From Saccharopolyspora oryzae (GTDB lineage: Bacteria; Actinomycetota; Actinomycetes; Mycobacteriales; Pseudonocardiaceae), in contig NZ_JAQGLA010000055.1 of NCBI RefSeq assembly GCF_027853915.1, positions 1-48,946 of the forward strand: DNA of 48,946 bases, read 5' to 3'. Position numbers and translations under genes: made by a program. The notes beneath the pieces were generated by a model, which had not been told where the DNA came from, ran no database searches, and was given only the letters and a program-made list of their open reading frames with translations. Positions 33,155 to 40,449 of this stretch are shown here, piece by piece. Within the stretch, counting starts at the first letter, position 1, and the number at the start of each line of letters is the position of its first letter.

Positions 33155-34150
33155 TCAGGCTTCGCGGACCACGTCTTCGGGGCGTTTGTCGTTGCGGAGT
33201 CCGGAGAACCGGGGATGGCGGAGCTTGCCGTCGTCGGTCCACTCGGTGAAGCCGATCTGCGCGACGAGGTCCGGCGACACCCAGTGCACCGCTGGTTCGG
33301 CGACCTCGTCGGCGAACGGTGAGGTGTCGCGGGACCGGGCGTCGAGCTCGGTCCGGAGGCTCCGCAGCGTTCGCTCGTCGTAGCCGGTGCCGACCTTGCC
33401 CGCGTAGCGCAGCCGACCGCCCCGGTAGTAGCCGACCAGCAGGGCCCCGAAGCCGAACCGGGAGCCCTTCGGTTCGGTGAACCCGCCGATGACGAACTCC
33501 TGGTCCGCGACGCACTTGAGCTTCAGCCAGTCCCGGCTGCGGCCGCCGCGGTAGGGGCGGTCCGAGCGCTTGGCGATCAGCCCTTCCCAGCCGCGCTCGC
33601 AGGCCTCGCGGAAGAACTCCTCGCCGGTGCCGACCCGGTGCGCGCTGAACCGCAGCGGATCGGTGAACTCGAAGCACTCCCGCAACAGCCGCTTCCGGGT
33701 GCGCAGCGACAGCCCGGTCAGGTCCACGCCGCCGAAGGCGATCAGGTCGAACGCGTAGTAGTAGATCGCCACCCCGGTGCGCCGGGCCGCCTTCGGGTCG
33801 GTGAGGTGGATCCGCTTCTGCAGCCGGGCGAAGCTGGTCCGGTCGCCCTCGAAGGCGACCACCTCGCCGTCGATCACGAACCGGTCCGCGGCCTGCTCGG
33901 CCAGCGCGTCGACGAGCTCCGGGTAGGCCGCGTCGACCCGCTTGCGGTTGCGCGACCACAGCTGCGGGCGGCCGCCGTCGCAACCCGCGATCACCCGGAC
34001 CCCGTCGAGCTTGCGCTCGAAGATCCAGCCGGAGTCGGAGAACCGGTGGTGGGTCAGCGTGGCCAGCGCCGGCTCGTGCCAGGTGCCACCGCCCCAGGGC
34101 CGGAGCCTGCCCTGCTCAGCGTCGTCGACCAAGCGCAGCGGATCGCTCAT
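33155..34150 (-). CDS. ATP-dependent DNA ligase (LigD ligase-domain type)
   Basis: 331 residues. Nucleotidyltransferase motifs: the AMP-accepting Lys47 in FERKLDGVRV (motif I), FVIDGEVVAF (III), YYAFDLIAFGG (IIIa), WEGLIAKRSD (IV) and DWLKLKC (V), followed by an OB-fold (FVIGGFTEPKGSRFGFGALL, YAGKVGTGYDERTL). It seals nicks using ATP. The size fits a stand-alone ligase related to the ligase module of LigD, as found in several copies in actinobacteria. No Ku, polymerase or nuclease gene is next to it, so a role in end joining is possible but unsupported here. Confidence 0.9.
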   Translation of the reverse strand: MSDPLRLVDDAEQGRLRPWGGGTWHEPALATLTHHRFSDSGWIFERKLDGVRVIAGCDGGRPQLWSRNRKRVDAAYPELVDALAEQAADRFVIDGEVVAFEGDRTSFARLQKRIHLTDPKAARRTGVAIYYYAFDLIAFGGVDLTGLSLRTRKRLLRECFEFTDPLRFSAHRVGTGEEFFREACERGWEGLIAKRSDRPYRGGRSRDWLKLKCVADQEFVIGGFTEPKGSRFGFGALLVGYYRGGRLRYAGKVGTGYDERTLRSLRTELDARSRDTSPFADEVAEPAVHWVSPDLVAQIGFTEWTDDGKLRHPRFSGLRNDKRPEDVVREA

Positions 34151-34310
34151 CGAATCATGCCTACCCGAGCTCCGGCGAACCGCAAACCGATCTGAAACTG
34201 AGAACTGGCTGTGAACGGCCTGTGAGTTCCACCCCGCAATGCTTCACGAACGAGTGAATGCGAGAAACTGGACTTAATCCCCTGGCCCTGTCCGAAGGTG
34301 AAAGCACCCG

Positions 34311-35066
34311 ATGTCGAAGCAAAAGAATCCGCTGACCAAGAAGGGAAGCGGACCGTCCACCAACGTCATCCTCACCGCCATCGTGCTGGTCGTCGCCGTG
34401 GTGGTGATCGGCGGCGTGCTGTGGTTCAACCGCGACGGCGGCAGCGGCAGCAGCGATGAGAACGCGGGCCCGCCGGTGGCCGCCGAACTGCTGCGCAAGC
34501 CGGACAGCAACCTGCTCGTCGACACTCCCGACGCCAAGGTCACCGTGGTCGAGTTCTTCGACTTCCAGTGCCCGGCCTGCTGGAGCTACTACACGAAGAT
34601 GACCAAGCAGGTCGAGGCCGACTACGCGGGCAAGATCACCTTCGTCGCGCGCAACTTCCCCCTGGACATGCACCCGCTGGCCCGACCGGCCGCGCAGGCC
34701 GGTGAGGCCGCCGCGCTGCAGGGCAAGTTCAAGGAGATGTACCACGCCATCTACGACAGCTACGAGGCGTGGGCGGCCACTCCGGACGGCCAGGTCAGCA
34801 ACGACGAGGCCAAGGCCCGCGGGCTGTTCGAGCAGTACGCCCAGCAGATCGGCCTGGACATGGACAAGTTCCGCGCCGACGTGAACTCCCCGCAGGTCAA
34901 GGCCAAGATCGACGCCGACGTGGCGGACGGCGAGAAGGCCGGCGTCAACAGCACGCCGACGATCTTCATCAACGGCCGCCAGTTCAAGCCCGGCAACGAC
35001 GTGCAGAGCTACGAGCAGCTCAACCAGGCCTTCCGCAGCAAGCTGGACTCGGAGCTGGGCAAGTGA
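34311..35066 (+). CDS. Membrane-anchored DsbA-like thiol-disulfide oxidoreductase
   Basis: 251 residues. A basic N-terminus (1-18) and one membrane helix (about 19-38) anchor the protein outside the cell. A Gly/Ser-rich linker precedes a DsbA-type thioredoxin fold with active site Cys87-Pro-Ala-Cys90 in VVEFFDFQCPACWSYY and the cis-Pro loop GVNSTPTIFINGRQF. It should introduce disulfides into exported proteins. Its stop overlaps the start of a VKOR gene (GTGA), and VKOR reoxidises DsbA in actinobacteria, so this is a complete disulfide-forming relay. Confidence 0.9.
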   Translation: MSKQKNPLTKKGSGPSTNVILTAIVLVVAVVVIGGVLWFNRDGGSGSSDENAGPPVAAELLRKPDSNLLVDTPDAKVTVVEFFDFQCPACWSYYTKMTKQVEADYAGKITFVARNFPLDMHPLARPAAQAGEAAALQGKFKEMYHAIYDSYEAWAATPDGQVSNDEAKARGLFEQYAQQIGLDMDKFRADVNSPQVKAKIDADVADGEKAGVNSTPTIFINGRQFKPGNDVQSYEQLNQAFRSKLDSELGK

Positions 35067-35692
35067 GCGCCGCCCACGCCGTCGAAAGCACCGAGAGCGG
35101 TGCCCCCAGCACCTCCCCGCAGCCCCGCGGCCTGGGCTGGCTCTACGTCGTGGGCGGACTCATCGGGTTGGCCGGCTCGTTCGCGCTGATCGTCGAGAAG
35201 CTGGAGAAGCTGGCCAACCCCGGCTACGTGCCGACCTGCAGCATCAACCCGATCATCTCCTGCGGTTCGGTGATGGAGAGCGCTCAGGCAGCGGTGCTGG
35301 GCTTCCCGAACCCGCTGATCGGGGTCGCCGCGTTCCCGGTCGTCGTCACGACCGGGGTCGCGGTGCTGGCGGGCTACCGCCCACCGCGCTGGTTCTGGCT
35401 GGGCATGCAGCTCGGCACCACGCTCGCGGTGGCCTTCATCCACTGGCTGATCGTGCAGAGCCTCTACTCGATCGGGGCGCTCTGCCCGTACTGCATGATC
35501 GTGTGGGTCGTGACGATCCCGCTGTTCTGGTACACCACGCTGCACAACCTCACCGCGGGCAACTTCGGCGGCGGCAAGTCCGTCGGCGTGGCGCTGGGCG
35601 GGGTCCACAGCGTCGTGCTGGTCCTGTGGTATCTGGTGATCGTGGTCTTGGTGCTGCTGCGCTTCTGGGACTACTGGAGCAGCCTCCTGTAG
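35063..35692 (+). CDS. Vitamin K epoxide reductase (VKOR) family protein
   Basis: 209 residues from GTG 35063, which overlaps the TGA of the DsbA-like gene. Four to five membrane helices. All four VKOR cysteines are visible: the loop pair Cys59/Cys67 in PTCSINPIISCGSVM and the active-site Cys141-Pro-Tyr-Cys144 in IGALCPYCMIVW. It passes electrons from the DsbA-like partner to membrane quinone (menaquinone in actinobacteria). The overlap shows translational coupling. Confidence 0.92.
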   Translation: MSAAHAVESTESGAPSTSPQPRGLGWLYVVGGLIGLAGSFALIVEKLEKLANPGYVPTCSINPIISCGSVMESAQAAVLGFPNPLIGVAAFPVVVTTGVAVLAGYRPPRWFWLGMQLGTTLAVAFIHWLIVQSLYSIGALCPYCMIVWVVTIPLFWYTTLHNLTAGNFGGGKSVGVALGGVHSVVLVLWYLVIVVLVLLRFWDYWSSLL

Positions 35693-35704
35693 CCGGGAGC
35701 GCCC

Positions 35705-35730
35705 GTTTGTTCGGTGCGGGGCTCGGGTAC
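35705..35730 (+). promoter_or_regulatory. SigF/SigB-type promoter of rsbW-sigF
   Basis: GTTT (35705-35708), a 16-nt spacer and GGGTAC (35725-35730) match the SigF/SigB consensus GTTT-N14-17-GGGTAT(C). It lies about 93 bp before the rsbW start, suggesting positive autoregulation as known for mycobacterial sigF. Confidence 0.7.
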
Positions 35731-35822
35731 GCAGGTGACTGCGAGTGATTGGTCGCGCCGCACCGACCGAGACGAGGTGGCCCGGGATGAGCGTGGAACG
35801 CGAGGTCGCGAGGGGCGAGCCG

Positions 35823-36230
35823 ATGACATCCGCGGCGAACGTGGTCGAGGTCCGCATCTCGGCCGAACCCGCCCAGCTGGCGGTGATGCGCGCGGTGGTC
35901 GGCGACCTCGCGATGCGCGCCGACTACGACGTCGACTCGATCGCCGACCTGCGGTTGGCGGTGGACGAGGCCTGCTCCTCGCTGATCCGGCTGGCTGCAC
36001 CGGAATCCACCTTGGTGTGCCGTTTCCACACCGCGGGCGAAACCCTGTCGGTCACTGCCGAAGTGCCCAGCGACGACGCCTTCGGCCCGCGCAAAGATAC
36101 TTTCAGCTGGCGCGTGCTAAGCGCTCTTGCGGACGTTGTGTCAACCTCGGTCGAGTCGGATCCCGCTGCCGCCAACGGCAGCCACCTGGTGCGGATCGAA
36201 TTGACCAAGGGACGGACGGCCCACGTGTGA
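35823..36230 (+). CDS. rsbW: Anti-sigma factor RsbW/UsfX
   Basis: 135 residues from ATG 35823 (GAGGGG upstream); ATG 35787 would add 12 residues. It is a GHKL-type ATPase fold of the anti-sigma class. IADLRLAVDEACSSLIRLAA corresponds to the N-box region, where the mycobacterial SigF anti-sigma factor also has DE-C instead of the canonical Asn. FSWRVLSALADVVSTSVES follows. It should bind and silence SigF until released by an anti-anti-sigma factor, none of which is encoded nearby. Its stop overlaps the sigF GTG. Confidence 0.88.
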   Translation: MTSAANVVEVRISAEPAQLAVMRAVVGDLAMRADYDVDSIADLRLAVDEACSSLIRLAAPESTLVCRFHTAGETLSVTAEVPSDDAFGPRKDTFSWRVLSALADVVSTSVESDPAAANGSHLVRIELTKGRTAHV

Positions 36231-37042
36231 AACGAGCGGATTCCAAGCCGACGGGGCATTCGCGCAACGAGCGCTACGACCGGCTGGCGCCGCTCTTCGG
36301 CGAGCTCGCGAAGCTGAGCAAGCAAGATCCTCGCCACTCCGCACTCCGGGACAAGCTGGTCACCGAGCACCTGCCGGTGGCCGAGCACATCGCCCGCCGG
36401 TTCAGCCATCGAGGTGAATCTCAGGAGGACCTGACCCAGGTGGCCACCCTGGGGCTGATCAACGCGGTGGACCGCTTCGACCCGACCCGCGGCGTGGACT
36501 TCCTGTCCTACGCGGTGCCGACGATCATGGGCGAGGTCCGGCGGCACTTCCGCGACACCGGCTGGGCGGTGCGGATGCCGCGCCGCCTGCAGGAACTGCA
36601 CCTGTCGGTGTCGGCGGCGATCGCTCGCCTGTCGCAGGAGCTGGGCCGCGCGCCGACGCCGAGCGAGCTGGCCAAGCACCTCGGCATCAGCACCGACGAC
36701 GTGTACCGCGGGCTGGAGGCGGGCAACGCCTACCGCAGCGCTTCCCTGGACGAGCTGCTCACCGACACCGACGAGATCCCGCTGGGCGATGCGATCGGCT
36801 CCGACGACGCCGAGCTCGCCGAGGTGGAGAACCGCGAGATGGTGCGCCCGCTGCTGCAGGACCTGCCGGACCGGGAGCGCCGGATCCTGGTGATGCGCTT
36901 CTTCCGCGGGATGACCCAGACCCAGATCGCCGAGCAGATCGGCATCTCCCAGATGCACGTCTCCCGCCTGCTCTCCAGGACCCTCATCTGGCTCCGCCAG
37001 CGCCTCGAAGAGGAGAAACCCGCCAAGACAGCAGCGGATTGA
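36227..37042 (+). CDS. sigF: RNA polymerase sigma factor of the SigB/SigF/SigG group
   Basis: 271 residues from GTG 36227, overlapping the rsbW stop. Region 2: LPVAEHIARRFSHRGESQED and LTQVATLGLINAVDRFDPTR (core binding), then FLSYAVPTIMGEVRRHFRDT (-10 recognition). Region 3: RLQELHLSVSAAIARLSQEL with TPSELAKHLGISTDDV. Region 4: MTQTQIAEQIGISQMHVSRL as HTH for the -35 element. It controls stress or stationary-phase genes, held inactive by the adjacent RsbW. The SigF-type promoter before rsbW suggests it drives its own operon. Confidence 0.92.
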   Translation: MKRADSKPTGHSRNERYDRLAPLFGELAKLSKQDPRHSALRDKLVTEHLPVAEHIARRFSHRGESQEDLTQVATLGLINAVDRFDPTRGVDFLSYAVPTIMGEVRRHFRDTGWAVRMPRRLQELHLSVSAAIARLSQELGRAPTPSELAKHLGISTDDVYRGLEAGNAYRSASLDELLTDTDEIPLGDAIGSDDAELAEVENREMVRPLLQDLPDRERRILVMRFFRGMTQTQIAEQIGISQMHVSRLLSRTLIWLRQRLEEEKPAKTAAD

Positions 37043-37077
37043 GCGTCCTCGCGGGAACCGGGCCCGGAAATGGGGAA

Positions 37078-37115
37078 CCGCCCGGGACCCGTCGGGGGAG
37101 TCGGGTCCCGGGCGG
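37078..37115. terminator. Terminator between sigF and the M23 peptidase gene
   Basis: CCGCCCGGGACCCG (37078-37091) pairs perfectly with CGGGTCCCGGGCGG (37102-37115), a 14-bp stem with a 10-nt loop between convergent genes. Confidence 0.75.
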
Positions 37116-37133
37116 CAGCTCAGGGGGTGGCGG

Positions 37134-37922
37134 TCAGAGCTCGATGCCGCGCTCGTTCAACCACGGCACCGGGTTGATCTGGGTGCCGCCCTCGATCACC
37201 TCGAAGTGCAGGTGCGGGCCGGTGGACTGGCCGCGGTTGCCCATCGTGGCGATCTGCTCACCGGCACCGACCTCGTCACCGACGCTGACGTCGATGGTGT
37301 TGATGTGGCCGTAGACGGTGATCGTGCCGTCCTTGTGCTTCACCCGGATCCACTGGCCGAAGCCGCTGGCCGGGCCGGCATCGATCACGGTGCCCGCGGC
37401 GACCGACCGGATCGGGGTGCCGATGCTGTTGGCGATGTCGACGCCCTTGTGGCTGGTGCCCCAGCGGGCGCCGAAGCCGGAGGTGAAGGTGCCCTCCGCT
37501 GGCTTGACGAAGCCGTTCGCGGCCTTGCGGGCCGCTTCTTCCTCAGCGCGCTTGGCCTCGGCAGCGGCGCGCTCGGCCTCCTGGCGGGCCCGCTCGGCCT
37601 CCTCGTGCTGCTGCTCGATGGCCTCGGCCTTGTCGACCTGGCGGGACTCCGCCACCGAGTCGGTCGAGGTCTCGGGGGCGAGCAGCTTGACCGAAGCCGG
37701 GCTGGTCGACGTTCCGCTGACCGCGAGGCTCAGCTGCTTGCTCGCGGACAGCGGGTTCACCGCCGCGCTGCGTTCGGGGACGCCCGGCTGGTCGTCGGCA
37801 GCGGCCAGCGGCTGCCCGACGGCGGCGAAGGCGCCACCGGCGACCACTGCGGCCACGACCTTGTTCCGGAGCGGGAGGGCGGCCGTCGGGGGATGGCCGC
37901 CCTCCTTGCTGTGCTTGCCCAT
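37134..37922 (-). CDS. Secreted M23 family peptidase with coiled-coil segment
   Basis: 262 residues from ATG 37922 (GGAAGG upstream). A signal-type helix (VVAAVVAGGAFAAVGQPLAA, 22-41) is followed by a low-complexity region and a charged Ala/Glu/Arg coiled coil (about 97-136). The LytM/M23 zinc domain contains His158 and Asp162 in TSHKGVDIANS and HLHFEV (His237, His239). It should cut peptidoglycan cross-bridges outside the cell. The coiled coil resembles regulatory segments of NlpC/M23 hydrolases. It is convergent with sigF. The long upstream noncoding region suggests layered control. Confidence 0.9.
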   Translation of the reverse strand: MGKHSKEGGHPPTAALPLRNKVVAAVVAGGAFAAVGQPLAAADDQPGVPERSAAVNPLSASKQLSLAVSGTSTSPASVKLLAPETSTDSVAESRQVDKAEAIEQQHEEAERARQEAERAAAEAKRAEEEAARKAANGFVKPAEGTFTSGFGARWGTSHKGVDIANSIGTPIRSVAAGTVIDAGPASGFGQWIRVKHKDGTITVYGHINTIDVSVGDEVGAGEQIATMGNRGQSTGPHLHFEVIEGGTQINPVPWLNERGIEL

Positions 37923-38451
37923 CTTCACCTTCCGCCTCGGGGAGATCCGGTCACTTCCCGCTCGGGGGATTGCGGGTGATGCCTCTCGGGGAGCGAGACA
38001 TCGTCGTGATCGAACCGTGACGTACGAGCGGTGAACGTAGCTGAGGGTTATCAACAGACGCAACCAATAGTCCGTTCACCTGAACATCAAGAAACGGAAG
38101 CCGCGTAGACCATCACTCTCGGTGTTCATCAAAGATGACCATCAGGTAACGACCGTCATCTTCCAAGGCCGCGGCGGGACATTCCCGCCCGGCGCGCCGC
38201 GACGGCGATCGAGAAGAGGCCGGTTTTCGCAGGTCCGCATCCCGATCGGGGATCAAGGATCGCCACCTCGCCGGAAGGCCCCGGCACGTCATCAGTCCAC
38301 AGAGGACACTGCGGTCACGAGGCCAGCGAACACCCCCACCGGAAGATCGTCCGGCGTCGGAAGTGGCCTTGAACACAGGCCCGACGTCCCAGCCCTCCCG
38401 CACTCTGAGAGGCGGTGCCGCTCGACCGCGGGATCTGCTTCACTGACGCGC
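37923..38451. other. Long noncoding region between the M23 gene and the cysteine leader peptide
   Basis: A 529-bp divergent gap. On the minus strand, the 5' leader of the M23 gene carries three CCCCGAG units (37932-37944, 37958-37971, 37981-37993), each with a G-rich 3' flank and about 25 nt apart. GGCGGGA (38173-38179) and TCCCGCC (38183-38189) form a 7-bp stem with a 3-nt loop. Short open frames here have poor codon bias, and I support none of them. I do not see a c-di-AMP (ydaO) riboswitch consensus. Confidence 0.45.
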
Positions 38452-38544
38452 ATGACGCCTGGTGATCAGTGGCGGCTGCTCGTGCAGCGCCTCCACGTCG
38501 ACCTGCGCCGCGTCACCTCCGCAGGGTGTCGGCGAGCGCGGTAG
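38452..38544 (+). CDS. Cysteine-type regulatory leader peptide
   Basis: A 30-residue frame ending in the pattern QRLHVDLRRVTSAGCRR. Short actinobacterial leader peptides with an RLHVDL...S..CR ending are found before sulfur and cysteine genes; cysteine-codon leader peptides act as attenuators in mycobacteria. It lies 99 bp before a TauE/SafE permease gene and is followed by hairpins, which fits the expected layout. The single Cys codon (TGT) is close to the stop. Sensing of Cys-tRNA or cysteine by translation of this peptide is an inference. Confidence 0.75.
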   Translation: MTPGDQWRLLVQRLHVDLRRVTSAGCRRAR

Positions 38545-38589
38545 CCCCGCTCGCACCGTCCACTCCCCCGTTTCCGGCTTCGCATCGCA

Positions 38590-38618
38590 GCGCACGTTCC
38601 CCGTGCGCCGGTTTCGGC
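38590..38618 (+). promoter_or_regulatory. Attenuator-like hairpins after the leader peptide
   Basis: GCGCACG (38590-38596) pairs with CGTGCGC (38602-38608), and the overlapping GCCG (38607-38610) pairs with CGGC (38615-38618). The two stems are mutually exclusive at their junction, as expected for an attenuation switch ahead of the GTG at 38644. Confidence 0.4.
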
Positions 38619-38643
38619 ACCCCTCGCACCCTCGGAGAACATC

Positions 38644-39552
38644 GTGCAAGCGTTCCTGATATTCGCGCTCGGCGGTTTCGTCGCGCAGCTGGTCGACGGC
38701 TCACTGGGCATGGCTTACGGCGTCACCTCGACGACGATCCTGCTCGCGGCCGGGATGAGCCCGGCCCTGGCCTCCGCCTCGGTGCACCTCGCCGAGCTGG
38801 GCACTTCCCTGGCTTCCGGCCTCTCGCACTGGAAGTTCGGCAACGTGGACTGGCGGGTCGTCCTCACGCTCGGCGTGCCGGGCGCGATCGGCGCCTTCCT
38901 CGGCGCCACCGTCCTCAGCAACCTCTCCACCGAGGCCGCCGAGCCCTGGATGTCGATCGTCCTGCTCGTGCTCGGCGCCTACGTGCTCTCGCGGTTCGCG
39001 TTCCGCCCGCTGCGCCGCCGCCAGCTCACCGGCGTCAGCTCGAAGCTGCTCGCCCCGCTCGGACTGGTCGCCGGGTTCGTGGACGCCACCGGCGGTGGCG
39101 GCTGGGGCCCGGTCGCGACCCCGACGCTGCTGAGCACCGGCCGGGTCGAACCGCGCAAGGTCATCGGCTCGGTGGACACCAGCGAGTTCCTGATCGCCGC
39201 CTCGGCGAGCCTGGGCTTCCTGTTCTCCCTGTCGCACCAGAACCTGTCCTGGACGACCGTGGGCGCGCTGCTGCTGGGCGGCGTCGTCGCCGCGCCGCTG
39301 GCGGCCTACCTGGTGCGCATCGTGCCGATGCGGCTGATCGGCGTCGGGGCCGGCGGGCTGATCGTGCTCACCAACGCGCGGACCCTGATCAAGGACTTCG
39401 ACCTGCCCGGACCGTCCCACGCGATCATCTACTCGGTGATCGTCGTGGCCTGGGTGGCCGCCGTCGCCTACACCGTCCGGGTCCACCTCGCGGAGCGCCG
39501 CGAACTGGACTCCGACGAGGTGGCGGAGACCGCGGAGGCAGTGCGCAGCTGA
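38644..39552 (+). CDS. TauE/SafE family sulfite or anion permease
   Basis: 302 residues from GTG 38644 (CGGAGAA upstream). Eight or so hydrophobic segments in two related halves, each opening with the family pattern: FALGGFVAQLVDGSLGMAYG then VTSTTILLAAGMSPALASAS, and LGLVAGFVDATGGGGWGPVA then TPTLLSTGR. These proteins move sulfite, sulfonates or other sulfur anions. The cysteine-type leader peptide upstream supports a sulfur-assimilation role, perhaps uptake of a sulfur source when cysteine is low. The direction of transport is not visible. Confidence 0.9.
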   Translation: MQAFLIFALGGFVAQLVDGSLGMAYGVTSTTILLAAGMSPALASASVHLAELGTSLASGLSHWKFGNVDWRVVLTLGVPGAIGAFLGATVLSNLSTEAAEPWMSIVLLVLGAYVLSRFAFRPLRRRQLTGVSSKLLAPLGLVAGFVDATGGGGWGPVATPTLLSTGRVEPRKVIGSVDTSEFLIAASASLGFLFSLSHQNLSWTTVGALLLGGVVAAPLAAYLVRIVPMRLIGVGAGGLIVLTNARTLIKDFDLPGPSHAIIYSVIVVAWVAAVAYTVRVHLAERRELDSDEVAETAEAVRS

Positions 39553-39561
39553 TCGCGCACG

Positions 39562-39592
39562 GGGGTGGCGGTTCCGCGGGAGCCGCCACCCC
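39562..39592 (+). terminator. Terminator after the TauE/SafE gene
   Basis: GGGGTGGCGG (39562-39571) pairs perfectly with CCGCCACCCC (39583-39592), a 10-bp stem with an 11-nt loop, 9 nt after the stop. Confidence 0.7.
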
Positions 39593-39996
39593 TTCGCAAA
39601 TTCAGCACAACCTTCAGCGACGAGAACGCATGTTGACTCTGAGCGAAGATTTACCCACGTGCCGTATCGCCGAGATCAACCGAACGAGTTACTGTTCGGT
39701 AGACCGTGTGGAAGCCCCCCGACACACGGTAGGTGCCCCGGGTGAGGAGTTCAGCACTCCCCGCCCGGGGCACCGCTCCCCGTACCGCGGCCTTTGAACG
39801 CGACCGCAAACGTTTCGCGATCAAGTGTGCACCGGCTCGTTGGTATATTCCAGCCGCCACGCGGCCCAATCCTCCGCGCCCACATCAGCGCAGCGCAACC
39901 AGGCAATTCGCCTCGGTCACGAGGTTCCACTCCTCCGGCACCCGCACGAAGCGCCGCTGGGTATCGTCGGCCGAACGCGGATCCCACGGAGGCGAG
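39593..39996. other. Structured noncoding region before gtrA
   Basis: A 404-bp gap. ACCGAAC (39679-39685) and GTTCGGT (39694-39700) form an inverted repeat with an 8-nt spacer, like a TetR-type operator. GGTGCCCCGGG (39732-39742) pairs with CCCGGGGCACC (39764-39774) around an inner GGAGT/ACTCC stem, making a large hairpin. TATATT at 39844-39849 may be the -10 box for gtrA, without a good -35. No gene is supported. Confidence 0.45.
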
Positions 39997-40449
39997 ATGG
40001 CACCGCAGGCCACCGAGACGACGGGCGCCAAGCGGTACTGGCCGCTGATCAGCCGGTTCGCCGCGGCATCGGTGGTGGCCACCGCGATCAGCCAGGTCTT
40101 CTTCCTGCTCGCCTACTCCCTCGGCGCGGCACCGGTCGCGGCGACGATCATGGCGTGGCTGGCGGGCGCGATCCCGAACTTCACCCTCAACCGACGCACC
40201 TGGGGCAGCACCGACCGGGCGAACCTGCGCGGCGAAATCCTGCGCTACGCGATCATCTCGGTGACCACGGCCCTGCTGGCGGCCCTCGCCACCCACAACG
40301 CCGAAGGCCTCGCCCGCTCCCTGTTCCCGGACGCCCGCAGCGCGCAGGTGGTGGTCGTCTGGGGAGCCTTCCTGGGCACCTACGCGGTGATGTTCGTGAT
40401 CAAGTTCTTCCTGGTGGACCGCCTGGTCTTCCCCAAGCAGAACCGCTGA
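39997..40449 (+). CDS. GtrA family membrane protein
   Basis: 150 residues from ATG 39997 with GGAGGCG upstream; the much longer open frame has noncoding composition. Four membrane helices (about 18-38, 45-62, 82-100, 115-135) with the GtrA features AWLAGAIPNFTLNRRTWGS and FVIKFFLVDRLVF. GtrA proteins are thought to flip lipid-linked sugars for cell-wall or polysaccharide glycosylation; no glycosyltransferase adjoins it here. Its stop abuts the stop of the convergent membrane protein with no spacing, inside the palindrome CCGCTGATCAGCGG. Confidence 0.85.
   Translation: MAPQATETTGAKRYWPLISRFAAASVVATAISQVFFLLAYSLGAAPVAATIMAWLAGAIPNFTLNRRTWGSTDRANLRGEILRYAIISVTTALLAALATHNAEGLARSLFPDARSAQVVVVWGAFLGTYAVMFVIKFFLVDRLVFPKQNR

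Noticed and set aside
33155..34150. A full non-homologous end-joining locus around the DNA ligase
   Set aside because: No Ku, LigD polymerase or phosphoesterase domain is encoded in the surrounding sequence.
37923..38300. c-di-AMP (ydaO) riboswitch before the M23 peptidase
   Set aside because: M23 genes in actinobacteria often have one, but I could not find the conserved core blocks on the minus strand, only the CCCCGAG repeats.
38113..38403. Minus-strand frame of 96 codons in the long intergenic gap
   Set aside because: Third-position base use is poor, there is no ribosome site and no recognisable domain.
39622..39640. LexA/SOS box at GAACGCATGTTGA
   Set aside because: The right half is GTTG rather than GTTC and no damage-response gene follows, so the match is too weak.
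39733..39996. N-terminal extension of gtrA reaching back to 39733
   Set aside because: It would cover a large hairpin and add a basic, non-membrane stretch; ATG 39997 has an excellent GGAGGCG ribosome site and gives the usual GtrA length.
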